NCBI GenBank assembly: GCA_021405325.1
Contig: QWII01000008.1
Location: 91,852-155,851 of the forward strand
DNA length: 64,000 nucleotides
Reading direction: 5' to 3'
From: Caldilinea sp. CFX5
GTDB taxonomy: Bacteria > Chloroflexota > Anaerolineae > Caldilineales > Caldilineaceae
Part shown: positions 55,311 through 63,945 of the stretch, in pieces
How the letters are laid out: each line of letters begins with the position of its first letter
How positions within the stretch are numbered: position 1 is the stretch's first letter
The notes under the pieces: model-generated
What the model saw: only the letters and a program-made list of their open reading frames with translations
The model's database searches: none
Told to the model about the DNA's origin: nothing
Made by a program: the position numbers and the translations under genes

Positions 55311-55922
55311 ATGCAAAATGAAAAAGTCGATCCCTTCAAGCGTAAAAATCAGGACGAGTTGGAAGGCCGTCTGCGCTATGAGGGCGATCTTCCCTTTGAT
55401 GAACCGCTCGCCGACGATGAAGCAATCATTGAGGTGAGTTTGGAAGAGATGTATGACGATGAGATCTACGACCCCGACCGTGATCTAGCGATTGAGGAGT
55501 TGATCGACACCCAGCACACCAGCGGCAGCACCTTCGACCCCGACGAGGCGGAGCAGCAAGGTCTGGTCTACACGCCGCCTCATGACCCGCCCATTGTCCC
55601 CAGTGACCGCCCCGACCGAGTAGAGATCGGCATCGGCTTTGCCCAGAGCATGGAAGAGATCGACCCTAATGACGAAGAGTTGCCCGCCAACGTCGCCAAG
55701 AATGATCTCGATCTGGAAGATAATATTATGACGGCTCTGCGCTACAACAGCGAAACCACCAATCTCAGCAGTGACATCCATGTGCGCGTCCGCAACGGCA
55801 TCGTCCGTCTCTATGGCACCGTGAGCGACCTGCAAGATGCGGATCTTGTCGAAGATATTGTGCGCGACCTCGACGGCGTGGTGGACGTCATCAATAATCT
55901 CGATGTTGCGGCCATCATGTAG
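55311..55922 (+). CDS. BON-domain protein with acidic N-terminus
   Basis: 203-residue protein. The first 130 residues are very acidic (DEAIIEVSLEEMYDDEIYDPD). The C-terminal 70 residues form a BON domain: NIMTALRYNSETTNLSSDIHVRVRNGIVRLYGTV here by HVRVRNGIVRLYGTV, then VEDIVRDLDGVVDVINNL. BON domains bind phospholipid or cell-surface partners (OsmY type), but no signal peptide is present here, so a cytoplasmic role is more likely. AAGGAG lies 6 nt before the ATG. Confidence 0.8.
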   Translation: MQNEKVDPFKRKNQDELEGRLRYEGDLPFDEPLADDEAIIEVSLEEMYDDEIYDPDRDLAIEELIDTQHTSGSTFDPDEAEQQGLVYTPPHDPPIVPSDRPDRVEIGIGFAQSMEEIDPNDEELPANVAKNDLDLEDNIMTALRYNSETTNLSSDIHVRVRNGIVRLYGTVSDLQDADLVEDIVRDLDGVVDVINNLDVAAIM

Positions 55923-56062
55923 ATCGTAAGCGTTTCTGTAAACCGCACCGCTTTTGGCGACGCCATACGGTTGGCAAAGGCAGCGACGATTTACCCAGCA
56001 ACATTCGGTAGTCAAGGGGTGGGAAGTTGGTATGCACGGCCAACCGCCCGCCCTTTATTTTT

Positions 56063-56123
56063 CTACCAAGCCTGCCTGCGCCTAGCCGGTCCGTGACCGG
56101 CTAGGCGCAGGCTTCGTAGTCAC
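56063..56123. repeat. Palindrome in the 55923-56261 gap, degenerate GTAACTAC-type ends
   Basis: Inner arms CTGCGCCTAGCCGGTC and complement (56076-56091, 56095-56110) are perfect. Outer CTACCAAG and CTTCGTAG recall the ends of the elements at 7100 and 18586. No direct repeat is visible. The remainder of the gap shows nothing. Confidence 0.6.
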
Positions 56124-56261
56124 AGGTTCCGTAAAAACAGATTGCGCCATCGTTCAATCTTCGCTACAATAGGCAGAGCTTGCCAACCGGCCACCATCCG
56201 CCATTGCGCCGGAAGGGCCACAAACAATCCATTACAAGCGAAGATAGAAAGAAGACCAATC

Positions 56262-57305
56262 ATGCCAACCATTCAACACACTCCCCTCCGCGCCTTTGGC
56301 GTTGCGCTCTTTGAAGCCGCCGGCGTGCCGTCCGATCAAGCATACGCCGTCGCCGATCATCTGGTGGAAGCTAACCTCATGGGCCATGATTCGCATGGCG
56401 TGCTACACCTGGCCGGCTATGTACGCGGCCTGCTCAGCGGCGGCATTAAGCCGGTGGGTGGGCAGAAGGTGATCCGCGAAACGCCCGTCTCCCTGGTGAT
56501 CGACGCCAACAAAAGCTTTGGCATTGCCCTGGCCTATCAAGCGATGCAAAGGGCCGTAGACCGGGCGAAACAACATACCCTAGGCGCCGTCGCCGTCCAC
56601 CGCTCCAGCCACATTGGTCGCCTGGGGGCGTTCCCGCCTATTGCCGCCGCGCAGGATTGTATTGGCATCTTGATGCTCAATGGTGGCGGCCGTTTTGCAG
56701 CGCCCTTTGGCGGCACCGGTCGTCGCCTGCCGCCGAACCCCATTGCCATCAGCGTACCGACCCTCAATGGTCCGGCGATGATGCTCGACATCACCACCAG
56801 TATGGTAGCCGGCGGCAAGGTATTGGTGCAAGAGTCGCGCAACCAACCGGTGCCCGAAGGCTGGCTGGTCGATATTCACGGCAACCCCGTCACCGATCCT
56901 AGCACCTTCCGCACCGGCGAGTCGGCGATGTTACCGCTGGGCGGGCCGTTGGGCCATAAGGGTTATGGATTGGCGATGATGATCGACGCCATTGCCGGCG
57001 GTCTCTCGTGGGCGGGGTGTAGTTCCGAAGAGCCGACGCGTGGCGGTAGCGGCTACCTGGCGCTGGCGATCAAGATCGAAAGTTTTATTGATGTCGCCGA
57101 GTACAAAAAAGAGGTGCAACGACTGATCGACTGGGTCAAGTCTTCGCCCACGATGCCGGGCGTTGAGCAAATCTATCTGCCCGGTGAAATCGAAGAGATC
57201 AGCCGCCGCAAAAAAGAAGTCACCGGCATCGACATCCCCGACAGCATCTGGAACGATATTGTTAAAGTGGCGAATGAGTTAAAGGTGTCAGTACCGGCGG
57301 TTTAA
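56262..57305 (+). CDS. Ldh2/MDH2-family NAD(P)-dependent oxidoreductase
   Basis: 347-residue protein of the malate/L-lactate dehydrogenase (Ldh_2) family, which has its own fold and is unrelated to classical lactate dehydrogenases. Typical segments are ADHLVEANLMGHDSHGVLHLAGYV, AVHRSSHIGRLGAF, NPIAISVPT and LPLGGPLGHKGYGLAMMIDAIAGGL, with a late FLPGE-like LPGEIEE. Members reduce 2-oxoacids such as ureidoglycolate, sulfopyruvate or delta-1-piperideine-2-carboxylate. The start at 56262 is preferred (MPTIQHTPLRAF); 40 upstream codons have no family support. Confidence 0.88.
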   Translation: MPTIQHTPLRAFGVALFEAAGVPSDQAYAVADHLVEANLMGHDSHGVLHLAGYVRGLLSGGIKPVGGQKVIRETPVSLVIDANKSFGIALAYQAMQRAVDRAKQHTLGAVAVHRSSHIGRLGAFPPIAAAQDCIGILMLNGGGRFAAPFGGTGRRLPPNPIAISVPTLNGPAMMLDITTSMVAGGKVLVQESRNQPVPEGWLVDIHGNPVTDPSTFRTGESAMLPLGGPLGHKGYGLAMMIDAIAGGLSWAGCSSEEPTRGGSGYLALAIKIESFIDVAEYKKEVQRLIDWVKSSPTMPGVEQIYLPGEIEEISRRKKEVTGIDIPDSIWNDIVKVANELKVSVPAV

Positions 57306-57334
57306 GGTGGATAGCGGATTCTAAACGCGACCTT

Positions 57335-57403
57335 ATTTTAAACACGAAGGCACGAAGTTCACGAAGGGTTTCTTCGTGAACTTCGTGCCTTCGTGTTTAA
57401 AAT
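57335..57403. terminator. Hairpin with 32-bp perfect arms, CACGAAG units
   Basis: Arms 57335-57366 and 57372-57403 pair perfectly around GGTTT. The arms contain tandem CACGAAG steps. It lies between two convergent genes and can serve both. Confidence 0.8.
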
Positions 57404-57428
57404 GACTACTGTTACCGGCAAATTTCTT

Positions 57429-58262
57429 TTACCCGGTGCGCCAGTGATTCTGGTACATCGTGACAAAGCGGTCAAAAAAGGGCCGAGCTTGTGATGAGAG
57501 CGCCCCCAGATAGCCAGGTGTCAAAAACCAGGGCTGGTTGGAGAAATAATCGACATAGGGTTCTGACGTTTTGGTATAGGTGAGCATGAGCGTGCGGCGC
57601 AGCCGGTCGGTGTGGTAGCGACCGCGGTGGAGCGCCATCGGATTGAAAAGAACGGCGTCGCCCGGTTCCAGCGTCACCCGCAGGGCGCCGGGCATGGCGT
57701 TGGAACGATTGTTGGCGCCGCCATCGGCTTTGCGAATCGCATACTCGGCCGGCGTATCCCAGCGTCGGTGCGACCCCGGCACCACCTCAATGTCAGCGCT
57801 GGGCACAAGGGCGATCTGCATCTGGACGCTGTTGCCCGCTTCGGCAGCATTATGAAGCACGGCTTGTTCGGCCTCATCGTTGGGCGTCGTGAACTGGGAA
57901 TCGCGATGCCAGTTGCCATCCTTGCCGCCGGCCAGCGGGTTGAAGAAGTAGCTGGTGCAGCGGAAGAGCGGCTCTTCCTGAAAGATGGCGCGCATGGTGT
58001 TCAAGACTTTGTCATCGGCCACGGCGTCCATCAAGGTCGTCAACTCGCGCAGGTCATCGCCAAAGTAGCCGCGATGATTCAAGTGGCGCATAACCGTCGC
58101 CTCCGGCCCGCCCCCCGCTTTGCCCGTCTCCGGGTTGACGACCCGCCACTGGTCGAGAATGCGATCACAGATGGTGCGCAGCCGGGCTGTGCGCGCCGGG
58201 TCAAACATGCCGCGCACAATCACACAACCGTCGCTTATCCATTGTTGTTGTAGTTCTTGCAT
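57429..58262 (-). CDS. Phytanoyl-CoA dioxygenase (PhyH) family protein
   Basis: 277-residue Fe(II)/2-oxoglutarate oxygenase. The first metal pair HxD is in NWHRDSQFTT, and the distal His is probably in MALHRGRYHTD, with the following Arg for 2-oxoglutarate (DRLRRTLMLTY). The N-terminus (FDPARTARLRTICDRIL) is typical of PhyH. Substrates of bacterial members are varied (ectoine, small lipids, natural products) and not known here. The start at 58262 has AAGGAG 6 nt upstream; 16 earlier codons are dropped. Confidence 0.85.
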   Translation of the reverse strand: MQELQQQWISDGCVIVRGMFDPARTARLRTICDRILDQWRVVNPETGKAGGGPEATVMRHLNHRGYFGDDLRELTTLMDAVADDKVLNTMRAIFQEEPLFRCTSYFFNPLAGGKDGNWHRDSQFTTPNDEAEQAVLHNAAEAGNSVQMQIALVPSADIEVVPGSHRRWDTPAEYAIRKADGGANNRSNAMPGALRVTLEPGDAVLFNPMALHRGRYHTDRLRRTLMLTYTKTSEPYVDYFSNQPWFLTPGYLGALSSQARPFFDRFVTMYQNHWRTG

Positions 58263-58305
58263 AGTCGCTCCTTCGCTTGTTACTGAATTGCGTTGCCTGT
58301 CTACT

Positions 58306-58474
58306 ATCACCGCGAATCATGGGATTAGCGAATTGGCTCATCTACGGAAAGTGTGAACACCTGTCAGGTTTTGGAAACCTGACAGGTGTGGCGGGTCGAA
58401 ACCTCACACTTTCTGTAGATGAGCGAGCGAATTTTCCCCTGGCGTGATTCGCTAATCCCATGATTCGCGGTGAT
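58306..58474. repeat. Host hairpin with 28-bp perfect arms, split by a mobile element
   Basis: Arms 58306-58333 and 58447-58474 are exact complements. Between them lies the 91-bp element with its direct repeats. Removing the element and one repeat leaves a simple hairpin with a loop of about 14 nt. Confidence 0.85.
58327..58433. mobile_element. 91-bp palindromic element (copy 2) with 8-bp direct repeats
   Basis: The element 58335-58425 is the reverse complement of 47050-47140, identical except for three loop bases. It is flanked by exact AGCGAATT repeats (58327-58334, 58426-58433), different from those of copy 1. Confidence 0.82.
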
Positions 58475-58564
58475 ACGGACAAGGCATCACATCTTACGCT
58501 TACCGAAATTCAAGTTTTTCCACTGTGACCGTGTAGACCGCTACCCCCTCTATCTTATCTACCA

Positions 58565-58789
58565 TCAGCACTGGAATGAGGGTATCAATGCGGTAAGTGA
58601 TCTCGCGGCTGCCTCTCTGTACTTTTTGTCCTGGCTTGCACTATATTTGCCGCACTCTTTCACCCCTGCTTTAGACAGGAAGGGGTAACAAGGGCGCTTA
58701 AAAGTTTCCACGGCTGTTACCTCGCCAGGCTTCGGGCCTTCACGTAGAACAACAGTAGGTTTCTTGTATAGGTTGGCCAGGTAGCTCAT
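58565..58789 (-). CDS. Possible small ORF, unrecognised
   Basis: 74 codons starting MSYLANLYKKPTVVLREG. No family is recognised and no ribosome site is seen, but the composition (balanced charged residues) is less shadow-like than other small frames. It lies in the 58475-58954 part of the gap, where nothing else is apparent. It may be a gene remnant or chance. Confidence 0.2.
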   Translation of the reverse strand: MSYLANLYKKPTVVLREGPKPGEVTAVETFKRPCYPFLSKAGVKECGKYSASQDKKYREAAARSLTALIPSFQC

Positions 58790-58954
58790 GGGTCAAATCC
58801 ATTGAACGCATCGCGGTCATCGCTATTTTACACAGGCTGCAAGCCGTGCGTCAATCAACAAAAATCGCGCCCCCCTTACCCCGGCGAAATTGGCGACCCT
58901 TGCCGGGCTTGCTATAATGCGCTCAGCCACATAGAACCATGAACGACTCATTTG

Positions 58955-59016
58955 CCCGCACGTAGCCAGTCCTTGACTGGCGGTCGCTTGCCAGTCAAGG
59001 ACTGGCTACGTGCGGG
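58955..59016. repeat. Hairpin with 26-bp perfect arms in the kinase leader
   Basis: Arms 58955-58980 and 58991-59016 are perfect; each arm also holds the shorter palindrome CCAGTCCTTGACTGG, a variant of the CCGGTCCGTGACCGG core found elsewhere in the window. Confidence 0.75.
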
Positions 59017-59057
59017 TGAGTAGCACTTTACAACCAGCAAGAAAGACGAGGCGTGCA

Positions 59058-60590
59058 ATGAGCCAAGATTATCTACTCGGCATCGACATCGGCACCTATG
59101 AAGCCAAAGGGGTGATCACCGACCTGGCCGGCAATGTGATCAACGTGCAGGTCTGCCCGCACGAGTTGTTGATTCCACACCAGGGCTGGGCGGAACATGA
59201 TGTGGAAGGCGTCTGGTGGGGCGATTTTGTCACGTTGACACGGCGTTTGTTAGCAGCCACGGGCATTGCACCGACACAGATCGGCGCCGTGGGGTGCAGC
59301 GCGATCGGCCCTTGCGTGCTGCCGGTCGATGAACAATGTCGCCCGTTGCGCAGCGGCGGCATCCTCTATGGCATCGACACGCGCGCCGTGCATGAGATTG
59401 CCGAACTGGAAGCACGCTTTGGGCGCGAACATATCTTTCAGCAAAACGGCAACATGCTCTCAGCGCAGTCGATTGGCCCGAAGATTCTCTGGCTCAAAAA
59501 TAACGAGCCGGATGTATACGCCCGCGCCCACAAGTTTGTCACCTCGACTACTTTCCTGGTGGCGCGGTTGACCGGGCGCTTTGTCATCGACCATATCACC
59601 GCCTCCTTTTTCGCGCCGCCCTATAATTTTCACACCAATCGCTGGGACGCGGAACTTTGTGAAGGTATTGTCGAACCGGAACGGTTGCCGGAAATTGCCT
59701 GGTCATCAGAAATTGCTGGTACAGTAACAGCAGCGGCAGCCCGTGAAACCGGTCTGGCCGAAGGGACGCCGGTGGTCGTCGGCTCGACCGATGCGGCGGC
59801 GGAGGCGTTGAGCGTCGGCGTCACCTCGCCGGGGCAGATGATGTTGATGTATGGCTCGACGGTCTTTATGATCCAGGTCGTCGCCAAACCGACCATTGAT
59901 GAACGGCTCTGGGCCGCGCCCTATCTTTTCCCCGGCACCTTCCAACTGGCCGCCGGCATGGCGACCAGCGGCGCGCTGACCCGCTGGTTCCGTGATAAGC
60001 TGGCGCCCGATCTGGTGGCGGCGGAAGCGGCGGGCGGGCCGAATGCCTACAGCGTTTTAACCCAGGAAGCCACCGCCATTCCCGCCGGCGCGGAAGGGTT
60101 GATTGTGCTGCCCTACTTTAGCGGCGAACGGACGCCGATCAATGATCCCCAGGCGCGCGGTCTCTTCTTTGGCCTGACCCTGGCTCACACGCGCGCCCAC
60201 ATGTTTCGCGCCGTGCTGGAAGGCATTGGCTACGGCGTTGCCCAACATTTCCAGGTGATGGAAGCGATCGGCGCCGCCCCGCGTGAGGTGATGGCGGTCG
60301 GCGGCGGCGCCAAGAGTGCGCTTTGGCTACAAGCGGTCTCCGACATTAGCGGACAAGCGCAAAAGGCGCCCAGCATCACCATCGGCGCGTCCTATGGCGA
60401 CGCCTTCCTGGCCGGCTTGGGTGTTGGGCTATTCCCCTCCTACACAGCGATTAACGGCTGGCTCAAAGATGTGCGTACCATCCCACCTATCGCCGAAAAC
60501 ACACAGCGCTATGCCCCCTATTTGCAGCTTTACCTGGAGCTATACCGGCGCAACAAGGAGTTGATGCACCGGCTTGGAGCGTTGAAATAA
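59058..60590 (+). CDS. FGGY-family carbohydrate kinase
   Basis: 510-residue two-domain sugar kinase. The ATP/phosphate loop is LLGIDIGTYEAKGVI, the sugar-side segment is GGILYGIDTRA with the catalytic Asp, VVVGSTDAAAEALSVG is the second phosphate loop, and VMAVGGGAKSALWLQAVSDI is the adenosine motif. Closest in layout to xylulokinase-like FGGY kinases; the sugar is not predictable. It stands alone, with no transporter or isomerase beside it. The start at 59058 has GAGG 7 nt upstream; earlier codons are in repeat sequence. Confidence 0.9.
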   Translation: MSQDYLLGIDIGTYEAKGVITDLAGNVINVQVCPHELLIPHQGWAEHDVEGVWWGDFVTLTRRLLAATGIAPTQIGAVGCSAIGPCVLPVDEQCRPLRSGGILYGIDTRAVHEIAELEARFGREHIFQQNGNMLSAQSIGPKILWLKNNEPDVYARAHKFVTSTTFLVARLTGRFVIDHITASFFAPPYNFHTNRWDAELCEGIVEPERLPEIAWSSEIAGTVTAAAARETGLAEGTPVVVGSTDAAAEALSVGVTSPGQMMLMYGSTVFMIQVVAKPTIDERLWAAPYLFPGTFQLAAGMATSGALTRWFRDKLAPDLVAAEAAGGPNAYSVLTQEATAIPAGAEGLIVLPYFSGERTPINDPQARGLFFGLTLAHTRAHMFRAVLEGIGYGVAQHFQVMEAIGAAPREVMAVGGGAKSALWLQAVSDISGQAQKAPSITIGASYGDAFLAGLGVGLFPSYTAINGWLKDVRTIPPIAENTQRYAPYLQLYLELYRRNKELMHRLGALK

Positions 60591-60603
60591 GGCCGATTTC
60601 TTT

Positions 60604-60672
60604 TGTTCCGTAGGGACGCCTGAGTTTAGGAGAAATGATACCTGCCCTAAACTCAGGCGTCCCTACGGAACA
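60604..60672. terminator. Hairpin with 27-bp perfect arms (CCGTAGGGACGC type)
   Basis: Arms 60604-60630 and 60646-60672 are perfect. It lies between convergent genes. One arm recurs in the ftsQ leader at 47164-47186. Confidence 0.8.
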
Positions 60673-60702
60673 GATCAGACAACGTTCCTAAATGGGTAGG
60701 TT

Positions 60703-63552
60703 TTACTTCACGGCCAGCGGTAGGAAAACCTTCGGGACAGCGCTTTCCTCCTCTTCAATGATCTCCTGTTCTGGTGCCGGGTTGAGTTCATTGCCTTCCT
60801 CATCCGTCTCGCCCAACAGTGTGCTGGCGACAATACTGCTCCGCTCCGTGGGCGACGCGGCAACGCTCACCCCTTGCCGGTTGCCAAAGAGGACCGTGTA
60901 GCTGGTACCGGGGGCTACGGTGACAGCCACACAGGGGCGATTGCCGTAGCTCGCATTGGTCGCGCCGGGGCGGGTATTGATCCAACCGGTTTGTTGATCC
61001 TCACAGAGTGTATAGACGCCGGGGGCGATATTCAGAAAACGCGCACGCCCAGGGTAGCTGCTGCCGCCACTGATAAAGTCGGCAGTGACACGGGTGGCAA
61101 CCAAGGCGGTTGGCGACGAATAGAGCCGTATCGTCCAGCCGTTGAGATATGGTTCGGTGCTGGCCCGTAGTCCATTGCCATTCAGGTCGTTAAATTTGAT
61201 CGCCGTAATGTTACCGGCGCGCTGGTCGGTGAAGGTACAGGTGACATTGGCGCCGGCAGCCACCGTAATGGCGACACGGCGCGCGGCCAGATTGACGCTA
61301 CTGTTACCTGCCGGGTTGCAGACAATGCTGTTCAGGAACCAATTCGCCGTGGCCGTTTCCGTGATGATATAGGTGCCAGGCGCGACGCTGAAGCTCTTGC
61401 TCTTGGCGATAGTGTCGCCATCATCCGTCGTTGGATCGTCTAACTTGAAGCTACCCAGGTTGCTGGTGGTGTAACCGACATTGCGCGTGTTATCCGGTTG
61501 TGAGTCAAACGCAATGGTAATCGTCGCCGGGGTGGAGCCGATAATCGTAAAGTTGACATTGGAGATGTCAAAGAAAATGTTGTTAGCACAGATGACCTGG
61601 ATACGGGCCGTCGTCGTCGGGTTGTTCGGCACAGTCACATCAGCGCTGCCATCATTCGGGGTGCCGGCGAGCAGGGTGATGGGGTAGCTGCTGCCGCCAT
61701 TGGTCGATAGCAGGATCTTCACATTCGGGCAACTGACGGGCGCCGCTGTGGTGCCGGCGACATCCCAGGTGACAGTCCGGGTTTCGCCCGCGGCCCAACT
61801 GAGAGCCGTATTGGGCGCAGTGACCCGGAAGGGACCGGCGGCCGTGGTAACATTGACGGTGGTGCTGGCAAAGTTGACGCCGCCGCCGCCGCTCCGGTTG
61901 TCACGCACTGTCAGGCGGAAGTTCAGAGTGCGGGTGGCGTTGGGTAGAATTTCGCCGGTGCTGGTGGTATTGTTGAGAATGTCCGACCACTTGGGGAAGG
62001 TGCGGACCGGGCTGGCCGTGGCCTTAAACGAGCGAAAGAAAGGCGGATTCGTATCGTTATTGGGCGCTCCCGCTGCGCCAAGATCAAATTCTTCCCAGTT
62101 GTAAGTCAGGCTATCGCCATTGGCATCGCTGCCGGAACCGGTCAGGGTAAAGGGGGTCTGTTTCGGAATGGTATAGCTGGCGCCGGCGTTGGCCGTAGGC
62201 GGCGTGTTGCCGGTGTTGGTCTTCACCGCGCAATTGTTGCCGGTGCTTAGGGTGGTGTAGGCGACAATTTGATCAAAGCTAATCCCATGAAAATAATCAT
62301 CGCTATTGGTTTGTAGATCCTGAGCGCCGCAGATGCCGGCATAGGCCATGATCGTGGAGCCGCTGCCCGGTTCATAGGCGACGGACGCACTGCGATTTCC
62401 GCTACAGGCGCCGGTATTGCTGTTAAAGGTATGATCGGCGCCAAATTGATGGCCGATTTCATGGGCCACATAATCAATGTCAAAGGGATCACCCACCGGC
62501 GACCAGGAGCCGGTGACGCCGCCGCCTTTCCAACTGTTATTACAGACGACGCCCAAATAGGCTACGCCACCGCCGCCGGTGCTAAAGACGTGACCGATAT
62601 CGTAATTGGCCGCACCGATCACGCTGTTCAGGTTGCTGATATTCTGGCCGAGCATGGCGCCACCATCATTGTTACTGTAGGGATCCGTGCCGGCGTCGGT
62701 GTAGATGATCAAATTGTTGTTAGCAATCAAGACCATGCGCACGGCCACCTCCCGTTCATAGACAGCGTTGACCCGGTTGATACTGGTGGTGATGGCTGCC
62801 AATGCCTTGGCTACTGTGCCGCCATGAAACTGCGTATACTCCCCGGTCGCCGCCAGCGCCAGCCGGTAGGTGCGCAGTTGTGTGCCGGAGGCCGCCAGCG
62901 CCAGGTTGGATGAGCGCATGGCCGCCAATTGGCTGGCCCACGCGCCGGTGGGATCAAGTGGTTCGCTTTCGGTAAATTGTTTGGCCGTCGGCCCGAAATC
63001 CCGTTTGAAATAGCTGGCATAGTTGGTGATATTGTCGCGGAAGAGGGGATCAATATAGACCGTCTCCCCGGCGCTCAGAATGATGGCATGAAAGCCGGCG
63101 GGGGTCCAGTCCAAGCGAAGCGTGGCAGTCGGGTCATCCAGCCCTTGACCGGCATAGGTTTTGATTTCGGGAAATTGGGCCGCTAATTCCGGCGCCATGA
63201 TCGGGGACTCGACAATTTGGAAGCGTCCCCAGCCGCCATCGGGCAGGGGCAGGGTTAGCACAGACCCTGCGCTACGTACCGCAGTGCTACCCTCGCCCGG
63301 CGCTGTCGCCAGTTGCGCCTGCAACGCTGCCGGATTCAACAACAAGGCACGATACTTCTGCGGAGCGATCTGCTGTTCAGCGCGGGCAGCAAAGACGCCG
63401 TCGGGCAGATCAGACCAAATGGCGGCATTGCTCTCGTCCTGTGCCTGCACAGGGTGAGTGGCAGCCAGCAAGCTTGCTATACTAAAAACAAGCAAAAATA
63501 TAGCCGTAAGCCAGGGCTGCGAGAGGCGATGATAAAAACAGTTTGAATTCAT
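60703..63552 (-). CDS. Secreted reprolysin-like metalloprotease, multidomain
   Basis: 949-residue exported protein. A signal peptide (LTAIFLLVFSIASLLAAT, ending near AQA-Q) is followed by a pro-region. The protease domain has the zinc motif HEIGHQFGADH (His364, Glu365, His368, His374) and a downstream Met-turn IMAYAGIC, as in metzincins. Then come a PKD-like domain (PPTANAGASYTIP...), two immunoglobulin-like segments, and C-terminal SdrD/SpaA-like repeats (KFNDLNGNGLRASTEPYLNGW; CEDQQTGW). The end is acidic with PKVFLPLAVK. Probably released to or held at the cell surface for protein degradation; no sorting signal is seen. Confidence 0.88.
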   Translation of the reverse strand: MNSNCFYHRLSQPWLTAIFLLVFSIASLLAATHPVQAQDESNAAIWSDLPDGVFAARAEQQIAPQKYRALLLNPAALQAQLATAPGEGSTAVRSAGSVLTLPLPDGGWGRFQIVESPIMAPELAAQFPEIKTYAGQGLDDPTATLRLDWTPAGFHAIILSAGETVYIDPLFRDNITNYASYFKRDFGPTAKQFTESEPLDPTGAWASQLAAMRSSNLALAASGTQLRTYRLALAATGEYTQFHGGTVAKALAAITTSINRVNAVYEREVAVRMVLIANNNLIIYTDAGTDPYSNNDGGAMLGQNISNLNSVIGAANYDIGHVFSTGGGGVAYLGVVCNNSWKGGGVTGSWSPVGDPFDIDYVAHEIGHQFGADHTFNSNTGACSGNRSASVAYEPGSGSTIMAYAGICGAQDLQTNSDDYFHGISFDQIVAYTTLSTGNNCAVKTNTGNTPPTANAGASYTIPKQTPFTLTGSGSDANGDSLTYNWEEFDLGAAGAPNNDTNPPFFRSFKATASPVRTFPKWSDILNNTTSTGEILPNATRTLNFRLTVRDNRSGGGGVNFASTTVNVTTAAGPFRVTAPNTALSWAAGETRTVTWDVAGTTAAPVSCPNVKILLSTNGGSSYPITLLAGTPNDGSADVTVPNNPTTTARIQVICANNIFFDISNVNFTIIGSTPATITIAFDSQPDNTRNVGYTTSNLGSFKLDDPTTDDGDTIAKSKSFSVAPGTYIITETATANWFLNSIVCNPAGNSSVNLAARRVAITVAAGANVTCTFTDQRAGNITAIKFNDLNGNGLRASTEPYLNGWTIRLYSSPTALVATRVTADFISGGSSYPGRARFLNIAPGVYTLCEDQQTGWINTRPGATNASYGNRPCVAVTVAPGTSYTVLFGNRQGVSVAASPTERSSIVASTLLGETDEEGNELNPAPEQEIIEEEESAVPKVFLPLAVK

Positions 63553-63687
63553 GCAATCTCCTCAAATAGATAAGGTGTGGATACACGGGCATGACAGGAA
63601 CAACGGCGATCCGTTAAATAGCCATACAAGCAAGAAATATTACAACAAAATAGCTTAACATTTTATGACTATTTATTAACAAAAAAA

Positions 63688-63746
63688 GTAGCTACTCAGC
63701 TCTTAGCCACACCCCGGTGGGGTGTGGCTAAGAGCTGAGTAGCTAC
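63688..63746. repeat. Hairpin with 28-bp perfect arms (GTAGCTACTCAGC ends)
   Basis: Arms 63688-63715 and 63719-63746 pair perfectly around GGT. The ends resemble the GTAACTAC family, but no exact direct repeats flank it. The rest of 63553-63945 is AT-rich with no gene; a weak AGCCACGCGC/GCGTGTGCGGCT hairpin lies at 63900-63928. Confidence 0.75.
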
Positions 63747-63945
63747 CCCAAAAATTTAATCAGTCAATACTGGCAAAAGCGCTGAAGTGATTGCGGAACG
63801 GAGTGAGCAACAACTCAGCAATAACCAACAACCTTTGTCATCATAGTAATTTGACAGCAGCAAGCCACTGCCCTTATAATAGCCGTTTGAGACCGTCACT
63901 AGCCACGCGCGCTTTGCGTGTGCGGCTATTTTTCTAATAAATTCG

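Noticed and set aside
56050..56135. Target duplication around the palindrome at 56063-56123
   Set aside because: No matching 8-bp flanks could be found; the left end is degenerate.
58470..58688. 72-codon plus-strand frame after the split hairpin
   Set aside because: It begins in the hairpin arm, has no ribosome site and a composition unlike the neighbouring genes.
63680..63754. Direct repeats around the GTAGCTAC hairpin at 63688-63746
   Set aside because: Left flank CAAAAAAA and right flank CCCAAAAA agree only through a run of A, so no duplication can be claimed.
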